A DNA stretch of 64,000 bases from assembly GCA_001692895.1 (NCBI GenBank), contig KV748178.1:5973840-6037839 (forward strand), in the 5' to 3' direction. Source of the DNA: Cenococcum geophilum 1.58 (lineage: Eukaryota; Ascomycota; Dothideomycetes; Gloniales; Gloniaceae). A model generated the notes under the pieces. That model worked only from the letters and a program-made list of their open reading frames with translations. It was not told where the DNA came from and made no database searches. Shown piece after piece: positions 1 through 12,699 of the stretch. The position numbers and the translations under genes are program-made. How positions within the stretch are numbered: the stretch's first letter is position 1; every line of letters begins with the position of its first letter.

Positions 1-1174
1 TAAGTAATGAATTATTATTAATTTACTAAGTATTATATATAATATAACCTAAATTCCCTAAATTATTTTAACAATCTCTTTAAAGGTAAAGTGCTAAATA
101 TAGGTACTGTAAGAGGAGGGAGAATTATACGGTTAGTTAAATTCCGGCTTAAGCTTTAACTATAATAAGGTTAATAGGGATCCTTATATAGTATATAAAA
201 AATCTCACTTAGAGGGGTAGGAGAGTTGTAATTACCTATATTGTTATAGTTAGGTAACCTTAATACCCAATTACTAACAGGGGGTAACGCTTTACTATAG
301 CGGTCTATAGACTTTATCCTATTATGGTAAATAGAAGGCGATAAAAACTATTTTAATTAATTAATGCTTTTAATAGGGGATAAGTAATTAGGCTTATTCT
401 TAACCCTAATATTTAGATTATAGTAGACCTAGCTCGGAAATAAAAAAAGTTTTAGAGAGCTTCGGCTAGATAGGGGAGTTTTATCTCCCTATAAGTATGC
501 TTTAGCGGCACTTTAATAATAGCAGGGAAATTTATTAATTGGGTTGCCTGCCTTTTACTACTCTATATAAGCTTATAGAGATAGTAAATAAGGATAGTAC
601 TTATAATCTCTTCTATAGAGGGGAGCCAAGAAGTTAAGTTTTTATTAAATCGAAACGTGAAGATTTCCTAGTTCCTCTTTATAAAGATAGCAACTCTTAT
701 TTTAGGTACTAGCTAAGTAAAAACAAAAGCTTTCTTAAAGATGCCTTCCTATTAGGTTATAAATATTCGGTCGCTAGTGTCTAAAGGCCCATATAAAGAC
801 GCGCGGGGTTATTTTCTTAGGCGAGGTATAGTATTAACACCCTTTTAATAAGATTTAAAAGTAGATATATATAATAGTCTCTAAATAAAGTAAGACTAAT
901 AAAATAATAGTTTATAGTAATTAAAAGTATTCCTAGTAATATTTATATTCGATTTTACTAAAGATAATGTAAACGGCATAGCATGCACATTATATGCAAG
1001 TTGTGCGCCTTAGGGTATATTCAATAACTTTTTTGGCTAGGTTAACTCCACTTAGGCGTAATCTTTAGGATATAGGCGCAATCTTTAGGATATAAGCGCC
1101 TCTTCTAGACGCTAAGGTAGGGGTGCTTTCTAGCTAGTAGAAGGGGTTTGTTTAGTAAGAAAGGAGCGTTACTA
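1..1174. other. Unidentified AT-rich, RIP-like sequence
   Basis: No reading frame or family is recognised. The stretch is rich in TA and in TAA/TAG in every frame, so it is probably an old repeat damaged by RIP. A unit of about 19 bp reading gcgyaatctttaggatata occurs twice in tandem around 1057-1095. The sequence is interrupted at 1175 by gypsy element A and its other half should resume at 19386. I see no gene in it. Confidence 0.5.
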
Positions 1175-1179
1175 AATAG

Positions 1180-1549
1180 TGTTACGGGATACCCCCGTAA
1201 CACCTTATATATATCTACCTGTTTCTACTAACTTAGCAATTAAAGACTAACCGCGAAATGGCAATCTAATGGCAATTTAATAGCAATCTAACGGCAATCT
1301 ACGGTATTCTGCTATATTCTGCTAAGTTCTACTAAATTCTGCTAAGTTTTGCCAGGACTATAACCTAAACCCTATTCTGCCTATATACGTGTTAACTAAG
1401 CAACTAAGTTAATAATATATACCCTTTCTTCCCGTTTTCCTACCTTCTTTCCTTATATAACGTCTTAACCTTCTTATATAGTTTATATATATAACTTAAT
1501 AATATCTACCTTACTATATATTATTGTCGCTTATACTTACTCCGTAATA
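1180..1549 (+). repeat. 5' LTR of gypsy A
   Basis: The repeat starts TGTTACGGG and ends TAATA, and is matched over 370 bp by 19011-19380, which has the same length. It contains several copies of a TTCTGCY motif around 1315-1352. Most differences from the 3' LTR look like C/T or G/A transitions. Confidence 0.95.
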
Positions 1550-3900
1550 CTATATTATATTAACTACCTATACTACTATTAACATGCAGAACGAACCTAA
1601 AGCCCCTATAACGGCCGCCGGTATTATATCTACACTCTAAAAATAATTAGTAGGGATATAGAAGTCTTTTATAAACGCCCTTAAATAGAACTAAGCTACT
1701 TTAAATTAATAATAAGCTGAATAAGAAGCACGATACTAGCAATTAATTAAGAACCTCTAAGAAGAAGTCCGCGCCTTTAAGATGCCTACGCTAGGACCTT
1801 AAGACTAAACGCTATCTTTAGAGATAAATATGTGGAATATAAGCCCTAAACCTATAGTAGCTATTTACCCTAAGCTAATTACTACACCGAAACAATCTAA
1901 ATAACTACTAGATCCCTTAGTATTTACTAGTAAATAATAAGAGCTCTAATTATTTTTAAGCTAGCTTAAAAATAAGCTAACTAGTAACGCTAACTGTTAC
2001 CTAACTAAAGCTAACTAACTCTATTACGCCCTAAGTTAACTAGGAGAAGATATAGCTAACCTTATTAAACCGCTTTAGCTAAACTTAGTATAAAGCCTAG
2101 TTATACTTCTTAAAGCTATATATAGTGACCTAAACCGCTAAGCTACTACTTAAAGAAAGATAAACTATATAACTTAAGGAACAAAAAGTTTCCTAGTATA
2201 CTTCTCTAAATTTAACTATTACGTAAAGAAAATAGGCTGGAACGACTCCGTACTAATTAATAGCCTTATTAAATTCCTAAGCCCTAAACTAAAAACCTCC
2301 CTAATAGGCGTAGACCTACTAGGAGCCCTTAATGCCTACGTAAACGTTATTAATAAACAATATAATAATATACTACGCCTAACACTAAAGCCCGCTCCTT
2401 AATATAATACGGTAACCCTATAAATATTTACTAAGTTATTATCTTACCCTAAGCACCCTAACGCTATAGATATTAACACTAGGACCCTAGGGTACGCCCT
2501 ACTAGGGTCCTCTAAATAAGAACGACGCATTAAGCTAGGCCTCTACTTTAAATATAGAAGTAGCTCTTACCTCTCTAACTACTGCTTTGTCTCTATGCCT
2601 AAATATAAATTATAAACAGCTAATACTAGCAGCCGTTTACCGTATTAATCTTCTAGTTACTATCCCTAATCTTTACCTGGTTCTAGCCCTATATCTAGTA
2701 AGTACTATTTATAAAAATAAAGCTATAGCTAACGTCCTATAAGAACCCCACCCTAATTACCTCTAAAAGGGAGGTCTTAGAGCTAAGTCGCTCTCTAGGA
2801 CGGCTCTGCTATAGGATCTCGTTAAATATATTTAACGTCACAAACTCTAACTCTTAGGACTATAGTATAACTATTAACTGCCGTCTTTAGCAGAATAGTT
2901 AATAGGCTAACGCTTAAATCCTAATTAACACAGGAGCTAGCGGTATAAGATTTATTAATAAGATTTTTATATAAGATAATAATTTTACCCTAACCCCCCT
3001 TAACCGGCATATTAATGTATTTAGATTTAATAGCAAACGCACTGTTTTAGGCTATATTACCTATATAGTATTCCTAAGACTCTAATACCTAAACTACAAA
3101 GAATTAATTAAACTTTTTGTTACTACCCTAGGTTACTTAGTAATCCTAAGACAACCCTAAATAAAGCTATATAAGGTAACTATTAATTAGAATAACCTTA
3201 AGCTTTTATTTACTGCCTCCTATTATAAGTAGAAGTGCCTTATAACTCGCTGCTTAGACCTAAAACTAAAATCTAAAGAATCTACTAGAATCTACCAGAA
3301 TCTACTAGTCTAAAATTTCTATAACTATCTACCCTATACCTAAGGAATCTACTAAATTCCACCAACTTAGGAATTTTACTAAATTCCACTAACAACCCGA
3401 AAACTCCACTAAATTCTATAAGTTATTATTAAGTACTATACCGCCCCAAGCTAAGCAAAAGCTTAAGCTCTATATATAAAAATACTAGAAGGACTAGTAT
3501 TCCACTATAAAAAGGATTTTTAAAGAACCCGAACTTAAATCTGATACTAACTTCGTACCTAATACTGAACCTAAACCTAAATAAGAAACTATGGACAATC
3601 TAAGCGAGCTTAGCACCCTAGATATCCGCATAATTGGAGTTACCCCGCTAGCGTAACTTGCTAAAAAACCTAAGTATACGATTTTTGCTGTTACAATGGC
3701 CGATATTAAAAAGGCCTTAGTACTAAAAAAGTATACTAACCCTGCCACAAAGGTACTAATAGAGTATTGTTATCGCCTAGATGTATTCTTATAAAAGGAA
3801 GCCGATAAGCTACTAGAATACCAACTATATAACTATAAGATTATACTTAAAGAAGGAAAGCAGCTCGGATTTAAACCCTTATACGGAATATCCTAAAATA
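1550..3900 (+). pseudogene. gypsy A gag and protease region, RIP-broken
   Basis: The translated remnants read as gag followed by an aspartic protease. A retroviral zinc knuckle (C-x2-C-x4-H-x4-C) is visible around 2541-2590 with the second Cys and the His turned to Tyr. The protease core reads INTGASG at about 2921-2950; the family has DTG, so the catalytic Asp is now Asn, as RIP on the opposite strand would produce. Many TAA/TAG stops replace expected Gln codons. No intact ORF is left; the only open frame here, 3494-3748 on the minus strand, is antisense noise. Confidence 0.8.
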
Positions 3901-5642
3901 AACTCTAAGTGCTATAAAAGTATTTAGACGAGAACCTAAGTAAAGAATTTATTAGAGCAAGCTTATTGCCTATAGCTATATTAATAATCTTCGTTAAGAA
4001 ACCTAGTGGCGGTCTGCGCTTCTATATAGACTACTAAGCTCTTAACGCCGTTACCATTAAGAACCGATATCTAATCCCGTTAATATAAGAGACGCTAAAC
4101 TAACTAAATAAGGCTCGTTACTATATAAAGCTTAATATTATCTCTGTATTTAACCGTCTCTATATTATAAAAGGGGATAAATAGCTTACTGCATTTCGTA
4201 CCCGATATGGACTATTTAAGTACTTAGTAATACCCTTTAGCCTTATAAACACTCCGAGCTCGTTTTAATATTATATAAATAACACCCTACGCCCCTACCT
4301 AGACATCTTCTATACTGCTTATATTAACGACATCCTAATATATAGTAATAACCTAACCGAATATTAAAAACACGTTAATTTTATTCTATAAGCCCTATAC
4401 GGAGCTAGTCTATAATTAGATGTAGATAAATGCGAGTTCTATAAAACGGAAGTCTTATACCTTAAACTCCTTATTTCTATAAACGGTATATAAATAGACC
4501 TAAAGAAAGTTAAAGTAATTATAAACTAGTAAGAACCTAAGAACGTTAAGGACGTAAGAGCCTTTATAGGATTTGCTAATTTCTACTAACGGTTTATTAA
4601 TAACTTCTCCGCCCTAGTTTTACCCCTTATAGCTCTAACCTAAAAGGATAAAGTTTTTGTCTTTAATAAGAAATATAAGAAGGCCTTTACTTATCTAAAG
4701 GTTATATTTACTACTGCGCCTATACTTTAATACTTTAACTTAAACCAAATAAGTGTTATAAAAGCTAATTTATCTAACTACGTTACTAGAGGCATCCTAT
4801 CTCAATATAATAAGGATGGGGTATTATACCCTATAGTATACTTCTTAAAATAACTAAGCCTAGCTAAATATAACTACGAGATCTATAATAAGGAATTATT
4901 AGCTATTATTAGGTGTTTTAAACAATAGCAACCTAAACTAGAAGGCGCTAGATTTCCAATTAAGGTCCTTAGCAACTATAAGAACCTATAGTACTTCACA
5001 ACCACAAAACAGCTAAGTTATTATTAGGCCCGCTAGTTAGAATATCTATCTTATTTCCAATTCTTAATTATATACCGCTTAGGCGTCTAAGGTTAAAAGC
5101 CTAATACCCTAACCTAACGCTTATAAGACGCGCTAGCCCTAGAAGAAGCGCGCTCTTACTAAAATTAGACCCTACTTCGCCTTAAACTATTTAACCCTCC
5201 TACTAAAGATCTTATGGTATACGTCCTTAAAATAACTAATTAATTAATTAAATAGATTATAGTTAATAAATACCTAAATAACGAGTTTATTTAAGAGACG
5301 CTTAAGCTAATATAAGATAGCATTAGACGCTCTAAAAAGATTTCTCTAAGTAAATGCGAAGCCTATAGAAACCGCTTATATTACTAAAACCGTCTAGTTN
5401 TCCCTAATTACAATAAGCTTAAGCTTAAACTCTTTAAATATGTATACGATCTACCTATCGCCGGCCACCTAGGCTAAGGAAAGACCCTAGAACTACTCTA
5501 ATAGGAGTATTATTAGCCGAATATATATAATATAATATAAAGGTACGTCTCTAGCTACTATACCTACCGATAAGCTAAAGCCTTATATAAGATATATAAC
5601 GGTCTTTTAAAGCCGCTACCTATTCTAGACCGAAGATAGAAG
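3901..5642 (+). pseudogene. gypsy A reverse transcriptase, RNase H and integrase N-terminus, RIP-broken
   Basis: RT motifs are easy to follow: [10 protein letters not shown] near 3990-4020, a TAFRTRYG-like block near 4190, and the catalytic box as YINDILIYSN near 4320-4350 (family YIDDILIYSN, so the first catalytic Asp is changed to Asn). RNase H follows to about 5110 and the zinc-binding integrase head lies near 5440-5640. The frame stops at 5642 where copia B inserted and resumes at 17901. There is one ambiguous base at 5400. Confidence 0.9.
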
Positions 5643-5647
5643 GATAT

Positions 5648-5867
5648 TGTATAATTACAGCACCTGTTGTACTAAACGCGTACTTACGCGTTTGGTGTAC
5701 TAACCACTTATATACTAACTAATTAGGGGGGAGACGCGTTAGTATATAGACTACGTAGTCTACCTTAATAGAATCGACAGTCACTATCACCTAAAAGAGC
5801 ATACGATACTATACGTATTTCGTGCCCCTAGATATAACTCACTTGTATTATTAAGTTAATATAAACA
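5648..5867 (+). repeat. 5' LTR of copia B
   Basis: 220 bp, matched by 17676-17895 with equal length. It contains a short inverted motif around an acgcgt...acgcgt core near 5676-5690. Confidence 0.95.
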
Positions 5868-6360
5868 CTGATTAGTAAGCGCGCACAGATCAGCAATTAC
5901 TCGACACCTCCCCTAAGCGATACTCGATAGCGACTACCCGTTTAGACTCCTAGTATAACCTACTAGAAGGTTAGAAGTCGGGGATTACAGACTTATCTCC
6001 AACTCTGTATACTTATTTAAGTCTTAGTACGGTTTACCGGAAGTTTATAAACGCGAATATAGACTTGTACAGAACCCCCCTACCTCTAAACCTTAAACCC
6101 CTATTTCTACCATACCCTCTAACCTCTTTTCAGACCCCTTATAGAGACCCCTTACCCTTTTACGAACCACTACGGACCTATTAATTGCTTTTACGGACTG
6201 TTATAAGACCTTACGGAAACCCCCTACCCTCCTGCAAACCGTTACAGACCTATTAACCGCCTTTACAGACTACTATAAGACCTTCCCCACTCGTAACGCA
6301 CTATACTACACTATATAGTATGGCAGACCTAAGTAAGCAAGTCGATAAAGGTTAAGAAAA

Positions 6361-8459
6361 GTAGAGGTAAGGAGTCGACCTTATGTCCATAACCAATATC
6401 AACAACTATATTAAATTTAAAGTTCTTAAATATAAATATTTTAAGCTTATAAATGACGACCTATGGGAGTAATACTAGGAAGACTTTGCGGACTTTATAG
6501 AAGCTATTTTTAAGGCCTACAACCCTACTACTATCCGTAACCTACGAACCCTTTTATGTTACCAAGGTGTATGGGTTAAAAGGGATAAACGAGTCACTGT
6601 TGTACAGTCTTTATATAATATAATATATAAGAAGGACTAAACGGAATGGACTAAAGAGGAAATCCTAGACTAGGTTAAAGCTACTAAAGAACTCTTTACT
6701 TCTTCCAAACTTAATAGGATTGCTAGCCTTATACTTAACCTATTTAACTAAATTTGTTCTATAAACCTAAGCAGTTTTAGGATTAATTTTATAGGCTAAA
6801 GTATACCTAGTACTTAAGTTACGGACCGTAATACCCCTATAACCTAAATTACGGACCGCAATACCCCTATAAACTAAAACACGGACTAAAACCCTTCCGT
6901 TTAAGTTATAGATCCGTAAACTACCTAAATAAAGACCTATAGTAAGGAGCTAGCTAACTTAGCTAAGCTCTATACCGACAAATCTAAGTATAGTGGTAAA
7001 AATAATAACTTTAACTTCAAACTAACTATCTTTACGGACCTCTGTTAAAAGGCCGATATTCCTAAATAGGAGTTCAGCTAAGCCTACTTAACTATACTGC
7101 GCGGCCTAGTACTTAACCACTACTACACTAACCTTAAGAGTAACCCCTTTGGTGTTCCCTTTAATAAGCTATATAAAGCTATAAAGCTATATAAAGCTAT
7201 ATATAACTACTTTAAAGGACCGGAATATAAGCGTAATATCCTTACCTAATAGAATGCGACTAAGTTACGGACCGTAATGGATAAGAACACTGAAAAATTG
7301 ACTATAGAGTGCCTGCAAATCCTTATTAAAGACCTCCGCCACCTATAGCACGGCCTTAACGCTAAGCTTTAAATAGATGACTTCCTATACAATAAACTTA
7401 TTACGGCTTGCTAGGAAGTAGAGCCCTATAAGTACGCCTATTATAAGCCTATAGATACTTTAGCTGGCCTTATTAATAATCTACGCTCCTCTATTATAAC
7501 GTACGAAGTCTTAAATCTACTAGGTAGCACTTAAGCTTTTGTTACGGATACTTAATATCTATAAATAGACTTAGACGTCTACTTTACGGACCGCCGCTAC
7601 CGTTAGTAGTACCTGTACCGACTAAGTCCTACCCGTAACCTCTATAGTAACTCCTGTATAAAAGCATACCCCTACAGACAAACTAATTAGAGGTGCTTTA
7701 TATGTAGTAAAGAAGGATGTTGATCTATAAGGTATACCTAGGAAGAACGCGATAAGTTTAAGAAGAGATTTAATAGACGGATTAACTAGTTTATCTTAGA
7801 CTATAAAGGAGAGGAAGTAGAAGAGTCTCTTAATAAGTTAATAGAAGCCCTTATAATTAACTTTAACTTAAATGCTTAGGAATAGGAGACCTTAGAAACG
7901 TTCCTAACTACTTTTAAACCTTTTACGGACAGCTAAGCCTTTAATATTACGACCGTATTAGCCGACCGTTCCTTTATATACTTAATTGCGCCTAAAAACT
8001 AATCCGTAAGTACTTCTATTATAGACGTTATAGACTATGAACAGGACCTATTTGTATATATTACTACAGAACGCTATACCCCTAAGGAATTCTATGGCGT
8101 TATAATCAATATAGGTGCCTCTAAGAAGTTTACTGTAGGTTACGGATAATACCTTGTATATAAGACCACTATAAATAATAATACGGATATTAATACTATG
8201 CAAACTAGGGCCGTAAACGTCTAATTCGGCATTGGCTTAACCACATTAATTAGATTAGTTATAGTTAAGACCCTAATTGGCCTAGTTAACTTCTACGTAG
8301 TAAAAGCGGATACCCCTTTTCTATTCTGTCTTACGGATATGGATAGGTTATAGGTTTACTACAATAATGTTATGGACACCGTAATTGGCCCTATAACTGC
8401 CCTAGGAAGTAAGTATATTACCCTGCCAATTATATGATGATTTGGACACCCGTTCCTTA
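6361..8459 (+). pseudogene. copia B gag and protease, RIP-broken
   Basis: A gag-like frame starts around 6370. A copia-type zinc knuckle (C-x2-C-x4-C-W pattern with the W now a stop) lies near 7686-7730 and is followed by an EER-rich segment. The protease signature reads NIGASKKFTVGYGQY near 8105-8155, corresponding to the fungal copia DTGAS...GYGQ motif with D to N and T to I changes. The frame is cut at 8459 by gypsy C, just before the integrase zinc-binding head. Confidence 0.8.
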
Positions 8460-8464
8460 TATAG

Positions 8465-8675
8465 TGTAACGGCGCTATTGTACGTTACCTGCCAAATTCT
8501 GCCATATTCTGCCGACTTGCGATTGGCCCGCCTAAAGCTAGCGCCTTGGCGGCCCACCCTATATATTTGTTTACATTGGTCCTGGCAACCCCTTTTCCTT
8601 CTCTTTAGCTTAGTATCTTGGTAATACAGCATTCGTTTAAGCTTTGGTTTAGAGGCATTTATTTAAGCCGTAATA
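8465..8675 (+). repeat. 5' LTR of gypsy C
   Basis: 211 bp beginning TGTAACGGCG; it carries tandem TTCTGCC motifs near 8495-8515. The short open frames inside it on both strands (8402-8632 and 8442-8624) are not genes. Confidence 0.95.
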
Positions 8676-8905
8676 TTATACTAAGCTCTCCCTACCTTGC
8701 CTGGGAAGGCCTTAATAATATCCCACCCTAAAGAAACTTCGTCTACAACGACGCATTAACGCGCTATACTTAGACACCAAAACAACCCTATATTGCCTGG
8801 GAAGGCCTAGATAATATCCCACCTTATAAGCTAGATAGGACTGGACCTGTACCCCCGGAATTAAAACTAAAGCGTATAATACTAACGAACCTTAGGAAGC
8901 TAACA

Positions 8906-10130
8906 ATGGCACCTAAAGTAAGCTTATCTAAGAGAGCTGCCTCTACCTAAGAGGAACCTAAGATCTAATTAGGATCAAAAATTAAAGATAATGATAATGT
9001 CATAAATATACGCGAGCAAATTCGCGCCCTTATAGCCAGCCAGGAAGCCAATTATCTTAAAGCAAGAAATATATAAGAGACCCTATAAAAGATCCTAGAA
9101 AGCCTTACAGCCCTATAAAATAGCCTAGCTTCCCCTTCTTAAAGCCCTAGTTAACCTATTCACTCTACTAAATATAATACACTAGGGAGTACGGATATAA
9201 TGACGAAGCAATTAAAGTCCGTTAAGCTCCCTAACCCCCTACTACTATCTAACGGGATAGACCCTACCTTTAAGAATTAGAGGATTTAAGTATAAGGAAA
9301 GCTCCGCGTTAACTATAACTATTTCCTTTCTAAAGAAGCTAAAATGCTCTACCTCTTTAGTTAAACTACTGGGGACGCCTAATAGCACCTTTAAGCCAAG
9401 TTTAAGGACGACTCCCCTATCCAATTTATATCTATTAATAAGATAATATAGCACCTAGCGGCTATTTATATTAACCCAAATAAAGTATAAAATGCCTATT
9501 ATAACTATAATTACCTAATAATAAAACCGAACCAACCCTTTACCAAATTCTAGACTTAATTCCTATACCTTACAGAAGAAGGCCAGGTTCCCCTTAAGAA
9601 CTACTGATTAGACCTATATAATAAGCTAACAATCTAGCTATAAGAAAAGATTGCTATAACCTTAGATAACCTATTAACCCACAAAAGACTTATAGCTTAT
9701 TACCTATTATTAGACTTAAAACTAAAGCGGATTAACGCCCGCCCTAATTAGCAGAAGCAACTCTATAATAATTGGAACTTACTAGCTATACTTACAGGAG
9801 CTAAAGTAGGAAGATAAGTTACAACTACTCTTATACTAAAGGCAGTTATAACTATATACTAGTAAGCCTTGCCTAACTAGCTACATACTACGCTATTAAC
9901 TAGTATTCGCCGTAATACTCCAATTAACCCTACCTTAGCTATATGCTTTAACTGTAATAAGCAAGGTTACTTTACCTTATCCTGCCCGGAGCTAAAGGAT
10001 ATAAGCAATATTAAGGAAATAGAGAAAGGAGAAACGTCTAATAAGTTAGGAAAAAAAGAACCTTAGGAAAAGACTCCCCCCTAGGGTACCCTATTAATCT
10101 TAAAGAGATTAATCTTAGTTAGTTAATAGG
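8906..10130 (+). pseudogene. gypsy C gag, RIP-broken
   Basis: A plausible start ATG at 8906 opens a MAPKVSLSKRAAST-type N-terminus. The zinc knuckle CFNCNKQGYFTLSCPE is seen near 9953-10000; the usual His before the last Cys is now Tyr. The frame carries many TAG/TAA codons in place of Gln. It ends in a cluster of ambiguous bases at 10132-10182. Confidence 0.85.
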
Positions 10131-10182
10131 TNNAAAGNATTTNANNNTTNTATATATAGTATNNTAAAATANATATANNGTN

Positions 10183-11260
10183 AATATAACCGCCCTTATT
10201 AACACTAGAGTAAATAGCTTCGCCTTTATAAATACTGCCTATATAAATAATATTGCTAAGTTTCTAAATATAGAAGCCATCTAACTAGAGAAGCCTATTT
10301 AGGTAAAGGGCTATAATAGCTAAGCCAGTTAGCCCGTTACCCACATCTTAAAGTTATATATTACTCTTAACGGACGACGCTAATACAGTATCCCCTTTTG
10401 CATTCTAGACCTAGGGTTCTATAATATAATCCTTAGACAAAAATAGATATCCTATTTTGATATTTAGTTAAACATACGAAAAAGACGGTTTATTTAGCCG
10501 AAGGATAGACTAAGGTTGCCCTCCTTTATTAGGGAGATCTAAACCAACCGTAAGACACTAGCCGCAAGGGCTGACCCTACCTACTAGTAGGATATTCAGG
10601 CCCGTAACCTAGCCTTTGCTTAAGAGGACGCCCGCTATAAAGCTAGAAAGAACTCTGTACTAACAAAGATATTCTTCTAAAGCGCTATATTTAAAGAGGA
10701 CTCTACGTACGGAAGCGGGATAGATAATAATATAGATAATATCTAAATTATATAAATCTAACCGTTATAGAAAAGAACGTATTAATAGGATATAAGGGAT
10801 AACCTCTAAAAGATATAATAGAAGCTAAAAGGAGTAATAATGACACCAGTACCCCAGAAGTCCCTAAAGTCACATACACCCCTATTATTAGTTAACCCCC
10901 TTACTGTAGACATCGCCGCAATTAGCGCTATAGCGTTTCACTTTAATATATACTAAAAGGACAATAAGGTCTTTATAACGAGCCTATATAAGATTAACCG
11001 AATTATTAATAATAGAGAGGAAAGGCTAGATAAGGAAACTAATAAGGAACTAGTTAAACGCCTCCTTTTTACCATTTATATAGGCTATAAGAATACATTC
11101 TCAAAGGCGGCCTTAGATAAGTTACCCCCCTACTAGACATACAATTATAAGATTTAATTAGAGGCCTATAACTCGCTAGGCTATAGCCCCCTTTACTATC
11201 AATTAATAGATAAGCTAAAAGCAATAAAGCAGTACTTAATTAATAACCTAGATAAAGGGT
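10183..11260 (+). pseudogene. gypsy C protease and linker region, RIP-broken
   Basis: The aspartic protease region lies near 10195-10460 (a NTR segment where DTG/DSG is expected) and is followed by a linker leading to the RT. It is identified mainly by position between gag and RT and by parallel reading with the related element D. Confidence 0.6.
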
Positions 11261-12460
11261 TTATCAAGCCAAGTTAAGCCCCTTTTACTTCCCCTATTCT
11301 ATTTATAAAAAAGCCTAATAGAGGCCTTCGTTTTTATATTAACTATTAAAAGCTAAACGCTATTACTTAAAAGGACCGGTATCCTATTCCTTTAATTAAC
11401 AAGACCCTTACACGTCTAAGCTAGGCAAAGATCTTTACTAAACTTAATATCCGCTAAGCTTTCTACCGAATTAGGATAGACCCTATATCCAAAGATTTAA
11501 CAATATTCTGTACCCGCTATAGTTCCTATAAATACAAAGTTCTTTCTTTTAGACTAATAAACGAACCGGCTATATACCAAAGGTATATAAATAACGTTCT
11601 TTTTAATTACCTTAATAAATTCTGCACGGCATACCTAGACGACATTCTTATATACTCAAATAACAAACTTAAGCATTAAGTTTATATTAAGAAGGTCCTA
11701 AAGAGACTACAGAACACGGGCTTATAAGTTAATATTAAGAAATACAAGTTTAGGGTAAAATATATAAAATACCTCGGGTTCATTATAACTATAGAAGAAA
11801 TTAAGGTCAACCCTAAAAAGGTAGAGGTAATCTATAACTAGAAGCCCCCTTATATAGTAAAAGGAATCCAGTCCTTTTTTAGTTTTTGTAATTTCTACTA
11901 CCGGTTTATCCGTGACTATGGAATTGTGATAAAACCTCTTATACAACTAACTAGGAAGGACACGCCTTTTATCTTTAATAATAGCTATATAGAGGCCTTT
12001 AAAGAGGTAAAGAATCGGCTTATCTCTTCCCTAATCCTTTATTACTATAACCCGGACCTTAAATTAATGCTAGAAATAGANGCCTCTAATAGGGTCGTAG
12101 CGGGAATCCTATTATAGTTACATCTAGACGGCAAATAGTACCCTATAGCTTTCTTCTTAAAGACAATAGACCCAGCTAAGTGTAACTATAAAGTATACAA
12201 TAAAGAAATACTAGCTATTATTTAATTACTCTCCTAATAGCGCGCAGAGCTCGAAGGTACGAACTCCCAGATTAAGATATATACAGATTATAAAGCCCTA
12301 GAGTACTTTATAACTATAAAGTAGCTTACAGGGCGATAAGCCTAGTAGGCCAAAATACTCTCCTAATTCTTCTTTATGATTATATATTATTCTAGCAAGT
12401 AAAACTCTAAGGCTAATACCCTAACCTAAAGAGAACAAGACATAGGACCCTAGGATGAGC
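11261..12460 (+). pseudogene. gypsy C reverse transcriptase and RNase H
   Basis: The RT block is well preserved: SPILFIKKPNRGLRF near 11297-11340, and the catalytic box AYLDDILIYSN intact near 11628-11660. RNase H-like sequence starts near 12060 (LMLEI, where the first catalytic acidic residue, normally Asp, reads as Ile next to an ambiguous base at 12081) and continues past YTDYKALEYF near 12280. Stops remain at former Gln codons. A 63-codon open piece survives at 11926-12117. Confidence 0.9.
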
Positions 12461-12699
12461 TAAAGACCCAATATTAGACGCGCGCCCTCCTTTATCTAAA
12501 ATAGCTTAACCCACGGATCCTTAAGGAGCTAGACTCCTAGTAAAACAAGCTAACACTAATAGAGGAGTCCTTAGATAAGCTAATAGGGCTAATTAACTGC
12601 CTCCTAACTGTAAACCGCACGGCTAATACCCTAAGGGCCCTCCGCGAATAAGCCGTAAAAGGAGACCCCAATTTTAAGACGGAGGAAGGATTACTCCTA

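Noticed and set aside
3494-3748. 84-codon minus-strand ORF
   Set aside because: It lies antisense to the pol region of gypsy A and matches no family; open frames of this size arise easily where plus-strand stops are not mirrored.
8402-8632. Open frames spanning the C LTRs (also 8442-8624 and 14366-14611)
   Set aside because: They lie mainly within the LTRs and recur only because the LTR is duplicated; no protein family is seen.
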